NCBI RefSeq assembly: GCF_003259835.1
Contig: NZ_QLMI01000004.1
Coordinates: 307,983-371,982, forward strand
Length of the DNA: 64,000 nucleotides
Origin: Flavobacterium aquaticum
Lineage (GTDB): Bacteria > Bacteroidota > Bacteroidia > Flavobacteriales > Flavobacteriaceae
Direction: 5' to 3'
Both the position numbers and the translations under genes were made by a program. Positions within the stretch are counted from its first letter, which is position 1. Every line of letters starts with the position of its first letter. Shown in pieces: positions 1 through 9,736 of this stretch. The notes below the pieces were generated by a model that was not told the origin of the DNA, ran no database searches, and saw only the letters and a program-made list of their open reading frames with translations.

Positions 1-70
1 GTGTTACTAACTGATCGTTAAATTTTGGATCTGGTAAAAGGGGTCTTTTTTTGGCCGCTCTTTTTCTCAT
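1..70 (-). CDS. rpsG: 30S ribosomal protein S7, 5' end only (partial)
   Basis: The minus strand encodes an ATG at 70 followed by 23 codons starting MRKRAAKKRPLLPDP, the typical N-terminus of ribosomal protein S7, and the frame is open to the window edge. It begins 25 bp after the rpsL stop codon, which is the conserved rpsL-rpsG order of the str operon. S7 nucleates assembly of the 30S head. Only the first 23 residues are visible, so the call rests on the N-terminal match plus position. Confidence 0.9.
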   Translation of the reverse strand, partial: MRKRAAKKRPLLPDPKFNDQLVT

Positions 71-95
71 GTCTTTTCTTTAAAAGATTTTTAAA

Positions 96-503
96 TTACT
101 TTTTCTTTCCAGTTGGTACAGGTGCTTGTCCTGGTTTTGGACGTTTTGCTCCATACTTAGATCTACGTTGTGTTCTTCCTGCAACACCCGCAGTGTCTAA
201 TGCTCCACGTACGATGTGGTAACGTACACCTGGTAAATCTTTTACTCTTCCACCTCTAACTAATACTATCGAGTGCTCTTGTAGATTGTGACCTTCTCCA
301 GGAATGTATGCATTCACCTCGTTACCGTTTGTTAAACGAACCCTAGCTACCTTTCTCATTGCTGAGTTTGGTTTTTTAGGAGTTGTTGTGTAAACACGAG
401 TACACACACCTCTTCTTTGAGGACAAGAATCTAAAGCAGCCGATTTACTCTTCTTAGTTATTTGGGTTCTCCCTGTTCTTACTAATTGTTGAATTGTTGG
501 CAT
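96..503 (-). CDS. rpsL: 30S ribosomal protein S12
   Basis: A 135-residue protein matching S12 over its whole length; S12 sits at the decoding centre of the 30S subunit. The streptomycin-region loop PKKPNS is present with Lys43 and Lys44, and GGRVKDLPG carries Lys88 and Asp89 (the RimO methylthiolation site in other bacteria). The residues at the classical streptomycin-resistance sites are the wild-type lysines, so the sequence predicts no target-based resistance. About ten residues ([11 protein letters not shown]) extend past the E. coli C-terminus. It is the first gene after a strong promoter-like motif at 557-587 and is followed by rpsG. Confidence 0.98.
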   Translation of the reverse strand: MPTIQQLVRTGRTQITKKSKSAALDSCPQRRGVCTRVYTTTPKKPNSAMRKVARVRLTNGNEVNAYIPGEGHNLQEHSIVLVRGGRVKDLPGVRYHIVRGALDTAGVAGRTQRRSKYGAKRPKPGQAPVPTGKKK

Positions 504-556
504 AATTAAATACTAAAAATTTTTACTGTTTAAAATTCCCGCTTTTTACGGGGTTG

Positions 557-587
557 CAAATGTAGGAATTATTTTTTACTTTCCAAA
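557..587 (-). promoter_or_regulatory. Bacteroidota-type promoter for rpsL-rpsG
   Basis: Reading the minus strand, TTTG lies at 587-584, then 19 bp, then TACATTTG at 564-557. This matches the known Bacteroidota primary sigma consensus (-33 TTTG, -7 TAnnTTTG, 19-21 bp apart). The implied start near 551 leaves a leader of about 50 nt, which contains a small CCCG/CGGG hairpin around 538-553. Confidence 0.7.
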
Positions 588-761
588 TCATAATTTATTA
601 ATTTTCAATGCGATTTGATTTTTGTAGTAATTTGATTGGTATTGTGTTACAAAAAAGAAAGACAAAAAATCACATGAATTGTTGCGTTAGATTATGATAC
701 AAGTTCAGAATGACAAAATAGATATAAAATTTATTTTACTTTTTTTCGTTTCTTTACTGCT

Positions 762-2423
762 ATGAAATTACTCTTGGGTTTACTACTGTTTTTTTGCTTC
801 CAATTTTCATTGGGACAAAATTTCTATTTAAACATAAAAGGAGCTTCGGAAATTGAAAACAAAAACATCGATAGTTTACAATACGAAACTAAACACGCTT
901 CAGTGGCTTCTATTTTGGAAGAACAAAAACGTTTTGAAAACAAGTTGACGAATCAAGGTTTTTTTGATTGGCAGTTATTGGAACAAAAAAAAGCAAACGA
1001 CAGCAGTTTTGTTTTTATATACAATTTAGGAAATTCGATAAAAAGCAACACTATATATATAGGTAAACTTTCTGCCGAAGAAAAATCGCTATTACAATTA
1101 GAGAAAGACACTTTAACTATTGCTACCAATGAAGTTGAAAATTTCATGAAGAGCAAAATTACGCTTTTAGAAAAGAAAGGGTATTCACTTGCCAATTTAC
1201 AATTAGTCAATCAACGAAGAATTGAAAATAATTTAATTTCCGATTTACAAATAAAACTCAATGCTAAAAGAAATATTACCGATTTAGTCATTGTAGGTTA
1301 CGATAAATTTCCAGCAGGAATTAAAAAAGCAATTACCAAAAAAGCCAAAAAAGCAACTTTCAATCAAGACAATTTAAAACAGATTAACGATACTTTTGAC
1401 AAGTTGCACTTCGTTAATCAAATCAAATATCCAGAAATTTTATTTACAACAGATTCCACCAAGATTTTCGTTTACGTTGAAAAATCAAAACCCAATAAAT
1501 TTGATGGTTTCATTGGATTTTCAAACGACGACCAAAGTAAATTAACTTTTAATGGCTATTTAGATTTGCAATTGCAAAACATTTTAAACACGGGTGAAAA
1601 ATTTAATTTGTACTGGAAAAACGACGGCAACAAACAAACTTCGTTTAACATCGGAACAGAATTGCCGTACATCTTTAAAAGTCCGATTGGAATTAAAGCC
1701 AATTTGAGAATTTTTAAACAAGATTCCACTTTTCAGAACACTGTGACCGATTTGAATTTAGGTTATTATTTTTCATACAACACAAAAGCTTATATTGGTT
1801 ATCAAAAAACCACTTCAGTAGATATTCAAAATACAAATTCATTTAGTTTGAATGATTTTACGAACACATTTTTGACTTCGAGTTTTGAATATACCGATTT
1901 TGATAACGAAAATTTCATTTTTCCTGAAAAAGCAAGAATCTTCATAAAAGCAGGAACAGGAAATCGAACAATTACATCTCAAAAAACGAATCAGTTTTTT
2001 ACCCAATTGGATTTGAATTACAATTTTAATTTAAATCCAAAAAACAGCATTTATTTAAGAAATCAGACTTTTTATTTACAAAGTGATGATTATATAATTA
2101 ACGAGTTGTTTCGATTTGGAGGCATCAATTCAATTAGAGGTTTTAACGAAAATAGCTTACAAGCGAATGTTTTTAGCGGAATTATGGCAGAATATCGCTA
2201 TTTAGTCGCACCGAATTTATATGTTCACTCCATAACCGATTACGGCTATTTTCAAGACAAAACAGCTGCGATTGATGATAAAATTTTAGGATTAGGCTTC
2301 GGATTTGGGTTATTTACCAAAAACGGATTGTTCAATTTAGTTTACGCTAATGGAAGCACGAGCGACCAAGCGATAAAACTATCAAATTCGATTATTCACA
2401 TAAGTTTTAAGACAAATTTTTGA
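762..2423 (+). CDS. Omp85-family outer membrane protein (BamA/TamA/FhaC-like)
   Basis: A 553-residue protein with a signal peptide ending near residue 19 (FQFSLGQ). The N-terminal half has alternating hydrophobic strands and one or more POTRA-like modules; the C-terminal half looks like a beta-barrel ending in an aromatic residue (KTNF). The GGINSIRGFNE segment near residue 460 carries the RGF motif of Omp85 barrel loop 6. Omp85 proteins insert or export proteins across the outer membrane. It is shorter than a true BamA (usually 750-900 residues with five POTRAs), so it is a secondary family member whose substrate cannot be inferred. It is divergent from rpsL and monocistronic. Confidence 0.75.
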   Translation: MKLLLGLLLFFCFQFSLGQNFYLNIKGASEIENKNIDSLQYETKHASVASILEEQKRFENKLTNQGFFDWQLLEQKKANDSSFVFIYNLGNSIKSNTIYIGKLSAEEKSLLQLEKDTLTIATNEVENFMKSKITLLEKKGYSLANLQLVNQRRIENNLISDLQIKLNAKRNITDLVIVGYDKFPAGIKKAITKKAKKATFNQDNLKQINDTFDKLHFVNQIKYPEILFTTDSTKIFVYVEKSKPNKFDGFIGFSNDDQSKLTFNGYLDLQLQNILNTGEKFNLYWKNDGNKQTSFNIGTELPYIFKSPIGIKANLRIFKQDSTFQNTVTDLNLGYYFSYNTKAYIGYQKTTSVDIQNTNSFSLNDFTNTFLTSSFEYTDFDNENFIFPEKARIFIKAGTGNRTITSQKTNQFFTQLDLNYNFNLNPKNSIYLRNQTFYLQSDDYIINELFRFGGINSIRGFNENSLQANVFSGIMAEYRYLVAPNLYVHSITDYGYFQDKTAAIDDKILGLGFGFGLFTKNGLFNLVYANGSTSDQAIKLSNSIIHISFKTNF

Positions 2424-2517
2424 TTTTGTACAAAAAATGTTATAAAAAAGTTAATATTATATTAGGTTTGTTATAAAAAATTTCTGATTTTTGAATTATA
2501 AATTCAAATCAACCAAT

Positions 2518-5500
2518 ATGAAATCAAAAACTAAATTATTATTAACCTTCTTGGCACTATTGCTAAGTCAGCAATTTTTTGCTCAGGCAAAATCTGTGAC
2601 AGGAACAATTATCGATGAAGGAGGAGTGCCTCTAGCAGGTGTAACCATCATTGAAAAAGGAACTAAAAACGGAACTCAATCTGATTTTGACGGAAACTAC
2701 GAAATCAAAGTAAATGATGGAGCAGTTCTTGTTTTTTCATTCATCGGAATGTTGCCACAAGAAGTAGTTGTATCATCTTCTAAAATCAATATTACGATGA
2801 AAGAGGATGTAACTGAATTGGAATCAGTTGTAGTTACAGCCTTAGGTATAAAAAGAAAACCAGATGAAATTACAACAGCATCTCAAGTTGTAAAAACAGA
2901 CGAACTAAATCAAGCGAAAGCAACAAATGCTGCCGTTGGATTAGTTGGAAAAGTATCTGGTTTGCAAATTAACACTATCAATAATGGTGTAAATCCTAGT
3001 ACAAGAATTCAGTTACGTGGTTTCCGTTCTATTTCTAGAAACAATGAAGCCTTAATTGTAATTAATGGCGTTATTTCCACTTCAGGAGCTTTAGCAGAAT
3101 TAAACCCTGAAATCATTGAATCCATAAACGTTATTAAAGGAGCCAACGGAGCCGCTTTATATGGTTCTCTTGGAGCTAATGGAGCGATTATCGTTACTAC
3201 GAAAAAAGGAAACAAAGACCAAAATAAATTTAACATCGCTATAAACACTTCAGTTACTTTTGAAGAGGTTTCAATGTTACCAAAACTTCAAAACAGATTT
3301 GGACAAGGCTATCAAGGCGCACAGGATTTTACAGAAAATACAAGTTGGGGCGCAGAATTAGACGGTTCACTTCAACCAACTGGTTTGGAACAAACTTTAA
3401 TGCCTTACTCTTTTATTAAAGACAACTACAAACCATTTTTCAACACTGGAACCACCATGTTAAACTCTATTGCAGTTTCTTCTGGCGACGAAAATGGCTA
3501 TGTAAATCTTTCTATTGGAAATCAAGAAACTAGTGGAATTATTCCAACAGACTCATTTAAAAAGAATAACTTTTACTTTAGTGCTGGGAAATCAAATGAT
3601 AAATGGAGTTTAAATGCAAATGTTCGTTATACTACAAGTCACCAAAATACGGCTGGAGGTGTAGAAGGTTCTATTTACAACTCTTTAACTCAAGTCCCTG
3701 TAAATGTACCTGTTGAAGCATTTTCAAATCCTGACAATGCAACACACTGGACGTATTGGGAATTAAATCCATACTGGAGACTTAAAAATGAAAGAATTGA
3801 TTCAAAAGGGCAAACTATTGAAGGTGTCGGAGAAATTGGATATAAATTCAATAAAAACATCGATGCAATTTACAGAGCAAGTTTTAGAACAACTTCTTTT
3901 AATGGTTATGAATTTTTCAATGGTTATAAAGCAGAAGTCGTTTATTGGGATTCTCCTTTTGATTATGTCTCTTCTTATGAAGTTAATAATAGTAATTCAA
4001 GAAGAATATATTCTGATTTCTTATTAAATTTTAACTACATGCTTACTAATGACATCTCATTCAAAGCAAACATTGGTAACAACATTACAAATATTGAATC
4101 AAATGCTTCTTCTATGAAAGGAGAACGTTTAGTTGTGCCAGGCATATACAATATTTCAAATATTACAGGAAGTGTAGTTCCATACGATTTTAAATCAAAA
4201 CAAAGAAACGCTTCGATTTTTGGAAACTTCGATTTTGGATATAAAGATTATTTATATGTAAATTTAACTTTCAGAAATGACTTAACCTCTGTTTTAAATC
4301 CAGATAACAGGTCTTTTAATTATGGTAGTGCTGGAGTTTCATTTATCCCAACTAAAGCTTTTGAAAATTTTGGTGGCGATGTGTTAACTCATGCTAAAAT
4401 TTCAGCTAGTATTGTAAAAGTTGGTAACGCAGCTATAAATCCTTACGATATTAATGATCGATTTATTAGTGGTGAAACTGCAGGTTTCCCATACAGCACA
4501 ATCAACTCTTTCGTTTTAGATCCTACGCTAACGGATATGAACTTGAAAAACGAAGACCTTATCTCTAGAGAAATTAATATAAATTTAGAATTCTTTAAAA
4601 GAAGAATTACTTTTGATGCGAGTTACTATACTTCAAAAAACACAGATCAAATTCTTCAGACTTCTCCTTCATTTGCTTCTGGAGCTAACGTAGCTACTAT
4701 AAACGTAGGTGAATCTACATCAACTGGTCTTGAGTTAGATTTAGGATTAACCCCTATTAAAAATGACAATTTAACTTGGGATATTCGTTTTGGCTACAGT
4801 GCACCAAAAACAACTGTAGAAAAAGTAACCGAAACTTCTGTTCAAGCAGCAGTTGGTGATTATTTAGGAACTGCTGGTATTGCGGCAATTGCAGGAGAGC
4901 AATTTCCAATGATTGTTGGTACAGGTTACCAAAGAGATGAAAACGGAAATATTATAATTGACGCTTCTTCTGGAGACCCATTAAAAGCCAACAATGTAAA
5001 ATTAGGAAAAACAACTCCTGACTATATTTTAGGTTTATCAAGTTCATTAACTTACAAAAACTTCAAACTTTCTGGAGTATTTGACTATAGAACTGGACAC
5101 GTATTTTATGCAGGGATTAAAGATGGTCTAGTTCAAAACGGAACTGATATTTCTACTGCTCAAGGTGGAAGACAACCTTTTATTTTCCCTAACTCTGTAG
5201 TTGAAACTTCACCAGGAGTTTATACACAAAACAATTCAGTTACTACATCTGGAGGACAAGATTACTATACTGGAATTTACAGAGAAATAGACGAAAACTT
5301 TGTATTAGATGCAACTGCATTCAAATGTAGAGAAATTGCTTTATCATACACTTTCTCAAAAGATTTATTAAGTAGAATTGGAATTAGCAGCTTCTCTGTA
5401 GGCATTAACGCTAGAAATGTTTTCATGATTTTACCAAAAGAAAACAGAAATTATACCGATCCTGAATTTTCATTCACTACAGGTAACAATATAGGTCTTA

Positions 5501-5562
5501 GTACTGGAAATCAAGCTCCACCAACAAGAACCTATGGAATCAATTTTAACCTAACTTTTTAA
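2518..5562 (+). CDS. SusC/RagA-family TonB-linked outer membrane transporter
   Basis: About 1014 residues. I take the ATG at 2518 because it starts a clean signal peptide (LLLTFLALLLSQQFFAQ); an upstream TTG at 2491 would only add polar residues. An N-terminal carboxypeptidase-D-like regulatory domain (VTGTIIDEGGVPLAGVTI, FDGNYEIKV) is followed by a plug domain with the SusC signature around IQLRGFRSI and a long C-terminal barrel. SusC proteins import ligands captured by a partner SusD lipoprotein, energised by TonB. The SusD partner starts 8 bp downstream. No glycoside hydrolase, polysaccharide lyase or sigma/anti-sigma pair lies next to it, so the substrate is unknown; it could be a glycan, peptide or other oligomer. 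Confidence 0.93.
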   Translation: MKSKTKLLLTFLALLLSQQFFAQAKSVTGTIIDEGGVPLAGVTIIEKGTKNGTQSDFDGNYEIKVNDGAVLVFSFIGMLPQEVVVSSSKINITMKEDVTELESVVVTALGIKRKPDEITTASQVVKTDELNQAKATNAAVGLVGKVSGLQINTINNGVNPSTRIQLRGFRSISRNNEALIVINGVISTSGALAELNPEIIESINVIKGANGAALYGSLGANGAIIVTTKKGNKDQNKFNIAINTSVTFEEVSMLPKLQNRFGQGYQGAQDFTENTSWGAELDGSLQPTGLEQTLMPYSFIKDNYKPFFNTGTTMLNSIAVSSGDENGYVNLSIGNQETSGIIPTDSFKKNNFYFSAGKSNDKWSLNANVRYTTSHQNTAGGVEGSIYNSLTQVPVNVPVEAFSNPDNATHWTYWELNPYWRLKNERIDSKGQTIEGVGEIGYKFNKNIDAIYRASFRTTSFNGYEFFNGYKAEVVYWDSPFDYVSSYEVNNSNSRRIYSDFLLNFNYMLTNDISFKANIGNNITNIESNASSMKGERLVVPGIYNISNITGSVVPYDFKSKQRNASIFGNFDFGYKDYLYVNLTFRNDLTSVLNPDNRSFNYGSAGVSFIPTKAFENFGGDVLTHAKISASIVKVGNAAINPYDINDRFISGETAGFPYSTINSFVLDPTLTDMNLKNEDLISREININLEFFKRRITFDASYYTSKNTDQILQTSPSFASGANVATINVGESTSTGLELDLGLTPIKNDNLTWDIRFGYSAPKTTVEKVTETSVQAAVGDYLGTAGIAAIAGEQFPMIVGTGYQRDENGNIIIDASSGDPLKANNVKLGKTTPDYILGLSSSLTYKNFKLSGVFDYRTGHVFYAGIKDGLVQNGTDISTAQGGRQPFIFPNSVVETSPGVYTQNNSVTTSGGQDYYTGIYREIDENFVLDATAFKCREIALSYTFSKDLLSRIGISSFSVGINARNVFMILPKENRNYTDPEFSFTTGNNIGLSTGNQAPPTRTYGINFNLTF

Positions 5563-5570
5563 GAAATACT

Positions 5571-7058
5571 ATGAAAAATATTTTTAAACATATAGCTTTT
5601 GGATTAGTAGTACTTACTAGTCTGAATTCGTGCGATGATTTTTTTGATGTAAATGAAGACCCAAACAATCCGACATCTGAAAATATAGACCCTGCAATTG
5701 TTCTTGCTGCCACTCAAGTGTACACTTACAATACATTAGCAAGAGATATGAACCAATTAGGTAATCTTATGATGAACAATTGGACAAGAGATGTTGGAGC
5801 TTCTAACTCAAGTTATTATTTTAATGAACACAATTACAATGTAACTTCAGATTTTTATTCTAGTATTTTTGAAAATTTACAACTTAGAACTGCTAATTAT
5901 ACATTTATTCAAAACGCTGAAGGAACAGAATACGATAATTATAAAGCAATTGCTAAAATTATGAAATCGTATTATTATCAATATCTAGTAGATTTATATG
6001 GAGATATTCCATACACAGAAGCACATAAAAGAAGTACTAATTTAACGCCTGAGTATGATGATGACTTATTAATTTATCGTAATTTAATTGTTCAATTAGA
6101 TGAAGCAATTGCTTTAATCGACAACGCTCCTGCTGGAAGCTTAAACCCAGGCGGAAATGATGTTATGTTAGGTGGCGACATGGAAACTTGGAAAAAATTT
6201 GCTAACACATTAAAACTAAGAATTCTTCTAAGAGAATCAGGAAGAACTGCTTCTGGAACTTATGTTCAAGACAAAATTGACGAAATGGAAGCTGATGGAG
6301 CTGAATTTTTAGGCGCTAATGATAATGTAAAAATCAATCCTGGTTTTGCAGCTGCTACTAATAAACAAAACGGTTTTGCTTCATTATTTTTAAATGTAAA
6401 CGATGCTTTTGTAAACAATTATAGTTCTACTGCTGCAACAAAATATACTATTGAATATTTAACTAATACAAACGATACAAGAAGAAATCGTATTTATGCA
6501 GCAGCATCAAACGGGTCATATGCAGGTCATCAACAAGGCGACATTTTAGAACCTGCTACTAACTACCCTGTTTCTCATATTGGTCCTGGTTTATTAATTA
6601 ACTCTGCTCAAGACGGAATTATATTTACTGCAGCAGAAAGTTTCTTACTTCAAGCAGAAGCTGTACAAAGAGGATATTTAACAGGATCTGCTAAAGATTT
6701 ATACGAAAGTGGTATTAAAGAATCATACAAAATTTTAGGATTAACAGAAGGTGATGCAATTACCTACTATAGTCAATCTATCTCACTTGTTAACTGGGAT
6801 AGTTCAGCAGGAAACGAAATTGAGGCAATTATCAACCAAAAATGGATTGCTTTAAACGGAATTAATGGTGCCGAAACTTGGATTGAAAACACAAGAACTG
6901 GATTCCCAGCTCACGTGCCTTTATCTACAGTAGCTCCAGGAAGTTCAAGACCAATTCGTCTTCTGTATCCAAGTTCTGAAATCGCAGGAAACACAACAAA
7001 TGTTCCTCAACAAACAGAAGCACAAGCATTTACTAGTAAAATATTTTGGAACGAATAA
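5571..7058 (+). CDS. SusD/RagB-family surface lipoprotein (SusD-like_2 type)
   Basis: A 495-residue lipoprotein: signal peptide with lipobox ending at Cys21 (LTSLNSC), followed at once by Asp-Asp, the acidic pattern linked to surface export of Bacteroidota lipoproteins. The body has the helical TPR-like fold pattern of SusD-like proteins (AKIMKSYYYQYLVDLYGDIPYTEA, WKKFANTLKLRILLR, AESFLLQAEAVQRGY). It should form the lid over the SusC barrel encoded just upstream and bind the transported ligand. It is part of a four-gene same-strand run ending at the terminator near 8938. Confidence 0.92.
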   Translation: MKNIFKHIAFGLVVLTSLNSCDDFFDVNEDPNNPTSENIDPAIVLAATQVYTYNTLARDMNQLGNLMMNNWTRDVGASNSSYYFNEHNYNVTSDFYSSIFENLQLRTANYTFIQNAEGTEYDNYKAIAKIMKSYYYQYLVDLYGDIPYTEAHKRSTNLTPEYDDDLLIYRNLIVQLDEAIALIDNAPAGSLNPGGNDVMLGGDMETWKKFANTLKLRILLRESGRTASGTYVQDKIDEMEADGAEFLGANDNVKINPGFAAATNKQNGFASLFLNVNDAFVNNYSSTAATKYTIEYLTNTNDTRRNRIYAAASNGSYAGHQQGDILEPATNYPVSHIGPGLLINSAQDGIIFTAAESFLLQAEAVQRGYLTGSAKDLYESGIKESYKILGLTEGDAITYYSQSISLVNWDSSAGNEIEAIINQKWIALNGINGAETWIENTRTGFPAHVPLSTVAPGSSRPIRLLYPSSEIAGNTTNVPQQTEAQAFTSKIFWNE

Positions 7059-7069
7059 AAAAAAGAAAT

Positions 7070-7927
7070 ATGAAAAAAATTAAAATTTTATCATTAGCGT
7101 TATTCGCTCTTTTAATGATAACATCGTGTGTTAAAGACGATGATGAAAACACAGGAAATGGTGCTAGAGTTGTAGGATTTAGCAAAAGTTTTAACTCTTA
7201 TATTTTTACAGGAGCTGATACTGAGCCCTATTTAATCAACGAAAAAATTAACCTTGTTGGTGGTGCTAACGGAACACCATCAAATGAAGATATTGTTGTT
7301 TCTTTTACAATTGACCCAAGTAGTACAGCCATTCAAGGCACTGATTATACAATCACTGGTTCAACTACAACATTAGCTGCAGGTTCAGATTTTACTCAAA
7401 TTCCAATTACGGTAGATCCTTCGATTCTTCCAGGAAATACTCCTAAAACAATTGTAATCAATTTAGAAGGAACAGACTCAGATAATGCAGTAATTGCTGA
7501 TGATAAAAAGCAAATTACAATTACCATTGCAAAATGTGAATCTAACTTAGCTGGAACATATAGCCTTGTTGTTACAAGAACTGATAACAATACAACTTAC
7601 TATTTCCCAAATGAAGAAATTACAGAAATTAGTATTGGTCAATATGTAACTTCTTCAACAGGTCCTTATGGAAATGGAGATTTAACTTCTGATGGTGCTC
7701 CTCGAGATGGTTTTGTATTCAATGATGTTTGTCAATCTATACAAATTGAAGAACAATATCTTGGTGACTACTACTCTAATTTAGTTGAAGGTGATAGCGA
7801 CTCAGGTTTTGTAACACTTGACACCGATACTGGAGAAGTAGAATCTATAACCATGTATTATTCAATTAGAGGCTTTAGTAGCGGTACAGCACGAAGAACT
7901 TTTACAGCAGTATACACTAAACTTTAA
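7070..7927 (+). CDS. Surface lipoprotein with Calx-beta/DUF1735-like domain
   Basis: About 285 residues from the ATG at 7070; an in-frame TTG at 7046 overlaps the SusD gene and adds only charged residues. The lipobox (MITSC, Cys20) is followed by VKDDDEN, a strong surface-export pattern. Residues about 50-165 look like a beta-sandwich of the Calx-beta/DUF1735 kind (EDIVVSFTIDPSS, TIVINLEG), and the rest is a second beta-rich domain. Third gene of the SusC/SusD operon, so probably an accessory surface binding protein for the same ligand. No enzymatic motif seen; the domain assignment is by pattern only. Confidence 0.65.
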   Translation: MKKIKILSLALFALLMITSCVKDDDENTGNGARVVGFSKSFNSYIFTGADTEPYLINEKINLVGGANGTPSNEDIVVSFTIDPSSTAIQGTDYTITGSTTTLAAGSDFTQIPITVDPSILPGNTPKTIVINLEGTDSDNAVIADDKKQITITIAKCESNLAGTYSLVVTRTDNNTTYYFPNEEITEISIGQYVTSSTGPYGNGDLTSDGAPRDGFVFNDVCQSIQIEEQYLGDYYSNLVEGDSDSGFVTLDTDTGEVESITMYYSIRGFSSGTARRTFTAVYTKL

Positions 7928-7939
7928 CATCGATTCATT

Positions 7940-8908
7940 ATGAAAAAAATAAATATATTACGATTCTTATTTACAACGGCGCTTTTTTCGTCACTTGTAA
8001 TAATTACATCTTGTAACGACGACGATGTTGATTTAGGTAGTAAAGTAAAACCTGTTTTAACATCGAGTACTACAACTTTCACAGCTAAAGAAGGTGATGT
8101 AGTAACTTTAGACTTCACTTTAGATAAAGCTATCAACAAGCCTATTCAATACCGATTGGTTATGTTAGACGAAAGTACAGCAACAGATCTTGAAGACTAT
8201 TCAATTCCTGGCTGTCGTAGTAACGATCCTGACTGTGTTGCGATTGAAGAAAATGGAGGACCAGTTGGTTACATTTTTGAAATTCCAGCTTATACTACAT
8301 CTTACAGTGTTGACATCTCTTTACTTAACGATTTAGATATTGAAAGCACAGAGAACTTAAAATTAAAAGTAGTTTCTAACAGAACATTATTAGGAACTGT
8401 TGGTGATTTAGTTTTTGATATCAACATTGAAAATTCAAGCGATTTAGTAATCGACTTAAATTGGTCAGGTACTTTTGATGATGGTGGAACAACCGTTGAT
8501 AACTGTGACTTAGATATGGACTTAGAGCTTATCGATAGTGATGGCAATTACATTGATTTTAGTTACAGCAATTGTCCAGAACAATTAACTTTAAGTACTT
8601 CAATGCCTGATGGAACTTATTATTTAGATGTTAGTCTTTGGACAACTTCAGGTTATAGTCAACCAATAAACATTCCTGCTTCTGTTACATTTAACAAACC
8701 AGGAATACCATTAGTAGAAACTGAAAATGTATCTTCTTACTTCCCTATGGATCAAGGCGGATTAGATGATGGAAACTCGAATGCAATTATAACATTTGAA
8801 ATTACAAAAGTGGGGCATACTTTTACCATTACAAATCCAGACAACCAAGTTGTATTCCAAGGAAGAATAGCAAAAAGAACAGGGAACAGAGTTAATTTAA
8901 AAAAATAA
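7940..8908 (+). CDS. Surface lipoprotein with Calx-beta-like and PPC-like domains
   Basis: 322 residues with a lipobox at Cys25 (IITSC) followed by NDDDVD, again the acidic surface-export pattern. Residues about 45-165 resemble a Calx-beta sandwich (FTAKEGDVVTLDFTLDKA). Residues about 170-260 resemble a pre-peptidase C-like beta domain (LDMDLELIDSDGNYID, PDGTYYLDVSLW). It is the last gene of the SusC/SusD operon, 12 bp after the previous gene, and precedes a terminator. Likely a ligand-binding or structural partner of the SusCD complex; specific function unknown. Confidence 0.6.
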   Translation: MKKINILRFLFTTALFSSLVIITSCNDDDVDLGSKVKPVLTSSTTTFTAKEGDVVTLDFTLDKAINKPIQYRLVMLDESTATDLEDYSIPGCRSNDPDCVAIEENGGPVGYIFEIPAYTTSYSVDISLLNDLDIESTENLKLKVVSNRTLLGTVGDLVFDINIENSSDLVIDLNWSGTFDDGGTTVDNCDLDMDLELIDSDGNYIDFSYSNCPEQLTLSTSMPDGTYYLDVSLWTTSGYSQPINIPASVTFNKPGIPLVETENVSSYFPMDQGGLDDGNSNAIITFEITKVGHTFTITNPDNQVVFQGRIAKRTGNRVNLKK

Positions 8909-8937
8909 ACTCAAAAAGTTCTAAAAACATAAATTTA

Positions 8938-8965
8938 AAACCACTTCAATTGAAGTGGTTTTTTT
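8938..8965 (+). terminator. Intrinsic terminator of the SusC/SusD operon
   Basis: A perfect 24-nt palindrome (AAACCACTTCAA and its complement, 8938-8961) followed by a T-run. The -7 box of the next gene begins right behind it. Confidence 0.85.
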
Positions 8966-8966
8966 A

Positions 8967-8974
8967 TACCTTTG
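8967..8974 (+). promoter_or_regulatory. -7 promoter box of rlmB (near-leaderless start)
   Basis: TACCTTTG matches TAnnTTTG and ends only 4 nt before the ATG at 8979, so transcription would start at or beside the start codon. No convincing -33 TTTG lies at the usual spacing (only TTC at 8945). The box supports choosing the 8979 start over an upstream TTG at 8955. Confidence 0.45.
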
Positions 8975-8978
8975 CCAC

Positions 8979-9713
8979 ATGGAAAAAGACAACCAAATAT
9001 TCGGGATTAGAGCAATAATTGAAGCAATTAACGCTAAAAAGGAAATTGATAAAGTATTCGTTCAAAAAGATGCACAAGGCGACTTGATGCAGGATTTGAT
9101 GAAAACGATGAAAAGAAACAACATCAACTTCTCCTACGTTCCTGTTGAAAAACTAAACCGATTAACTCCAAATAATCACCAAGGTGCGGTGGCAACCATT
9201 GCTCCTATTTCTTTTGTTGCATTAGAAACTATGGTTGAAAGTGTTATTGAAACTGGTAAAAAACCTTTATTCCTAATTTTAGATCAATTGTCAGATGCAC
9301 GTAACTTTGGCGCTATCATCAGAACTGCTGAATGTACGGGTGTTGATGGAATTATCATCCAAAAACAAGGTTCAGCTCCTGTGAATGGTGATACCGTTAA
9401 AACTTCGGCTGGAGCAGTTTTTAATGTGCCGATTTGCAAAGTAGATCATATTAAAGATGCCATTTTCTATTTACAAGGAAGCGGAATCAAAACTGTTGCT
9501 GCTACAGAAAAAACAGACCAACACATTTACGACATCAACTTCAACGAAGGCGTTGCCATTATTATGGGTAGCGAAGACCGAGGTGTGAATCCTTCTGTAT
9601 TAAAAATTGTTGATGAAAAAGCAAAATTACCAATGTTTGGAACTATTGAATCATTAAATGTTTCGGTAGCTTGTGGTGCTTTTTTGTATGAAGCGTTGAG
9701 ACAGAGAATGTAG
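8979..9713 (+). CDS. rlmB: SpoU/TrmH-family 23S rRNA 2'-O-methyltransferase (RlmB-like)
   Basis: 244 residues from the ATG at 8979. The N-terminal substrate-binding domain (IFGIRAIIEAINAKKEIDKV, VEKLNRLTPNNHQGAVA) is followed by the SPOUT knot domain with family motifs NFGAIIRTAE (motif 1), IIMGSEDRGV (motif 2) and SLNVSVACGAFLYEALR (motif 3). RlmB methylates the ribose of G2251 in 23S rRNA using S-adenosylmethionine; other SpoU members modify tRNA, so the exact target nucleotide is inferred from the closest architecture. Monocistronic. Confidence 0.88.
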   Translation: MEKDNQIFGIRAIIEAINAKKEIDKVFVQKDAQGDLMQDLMKTMKRNNINFSYVPVEKLNRLTPNNHQGAVATIAPISFVALETMVESVIETGKKPLFLILDQLSDARNFGAIIRTAECTGVDGIIIQKQGSAPVNGDTVKTSAGAVFNVPICKVDHIKDAIFYLQGSGIKTVAATEKTDQHIYDINFNEGVAIIMGSEDRGVNPSVLKIVDEKAKLPMFGTIESLNVSVACGAFLYEALRQRM

Positions 9714-9736
9714 TTCAGTGTTCAAAATTAATAATT

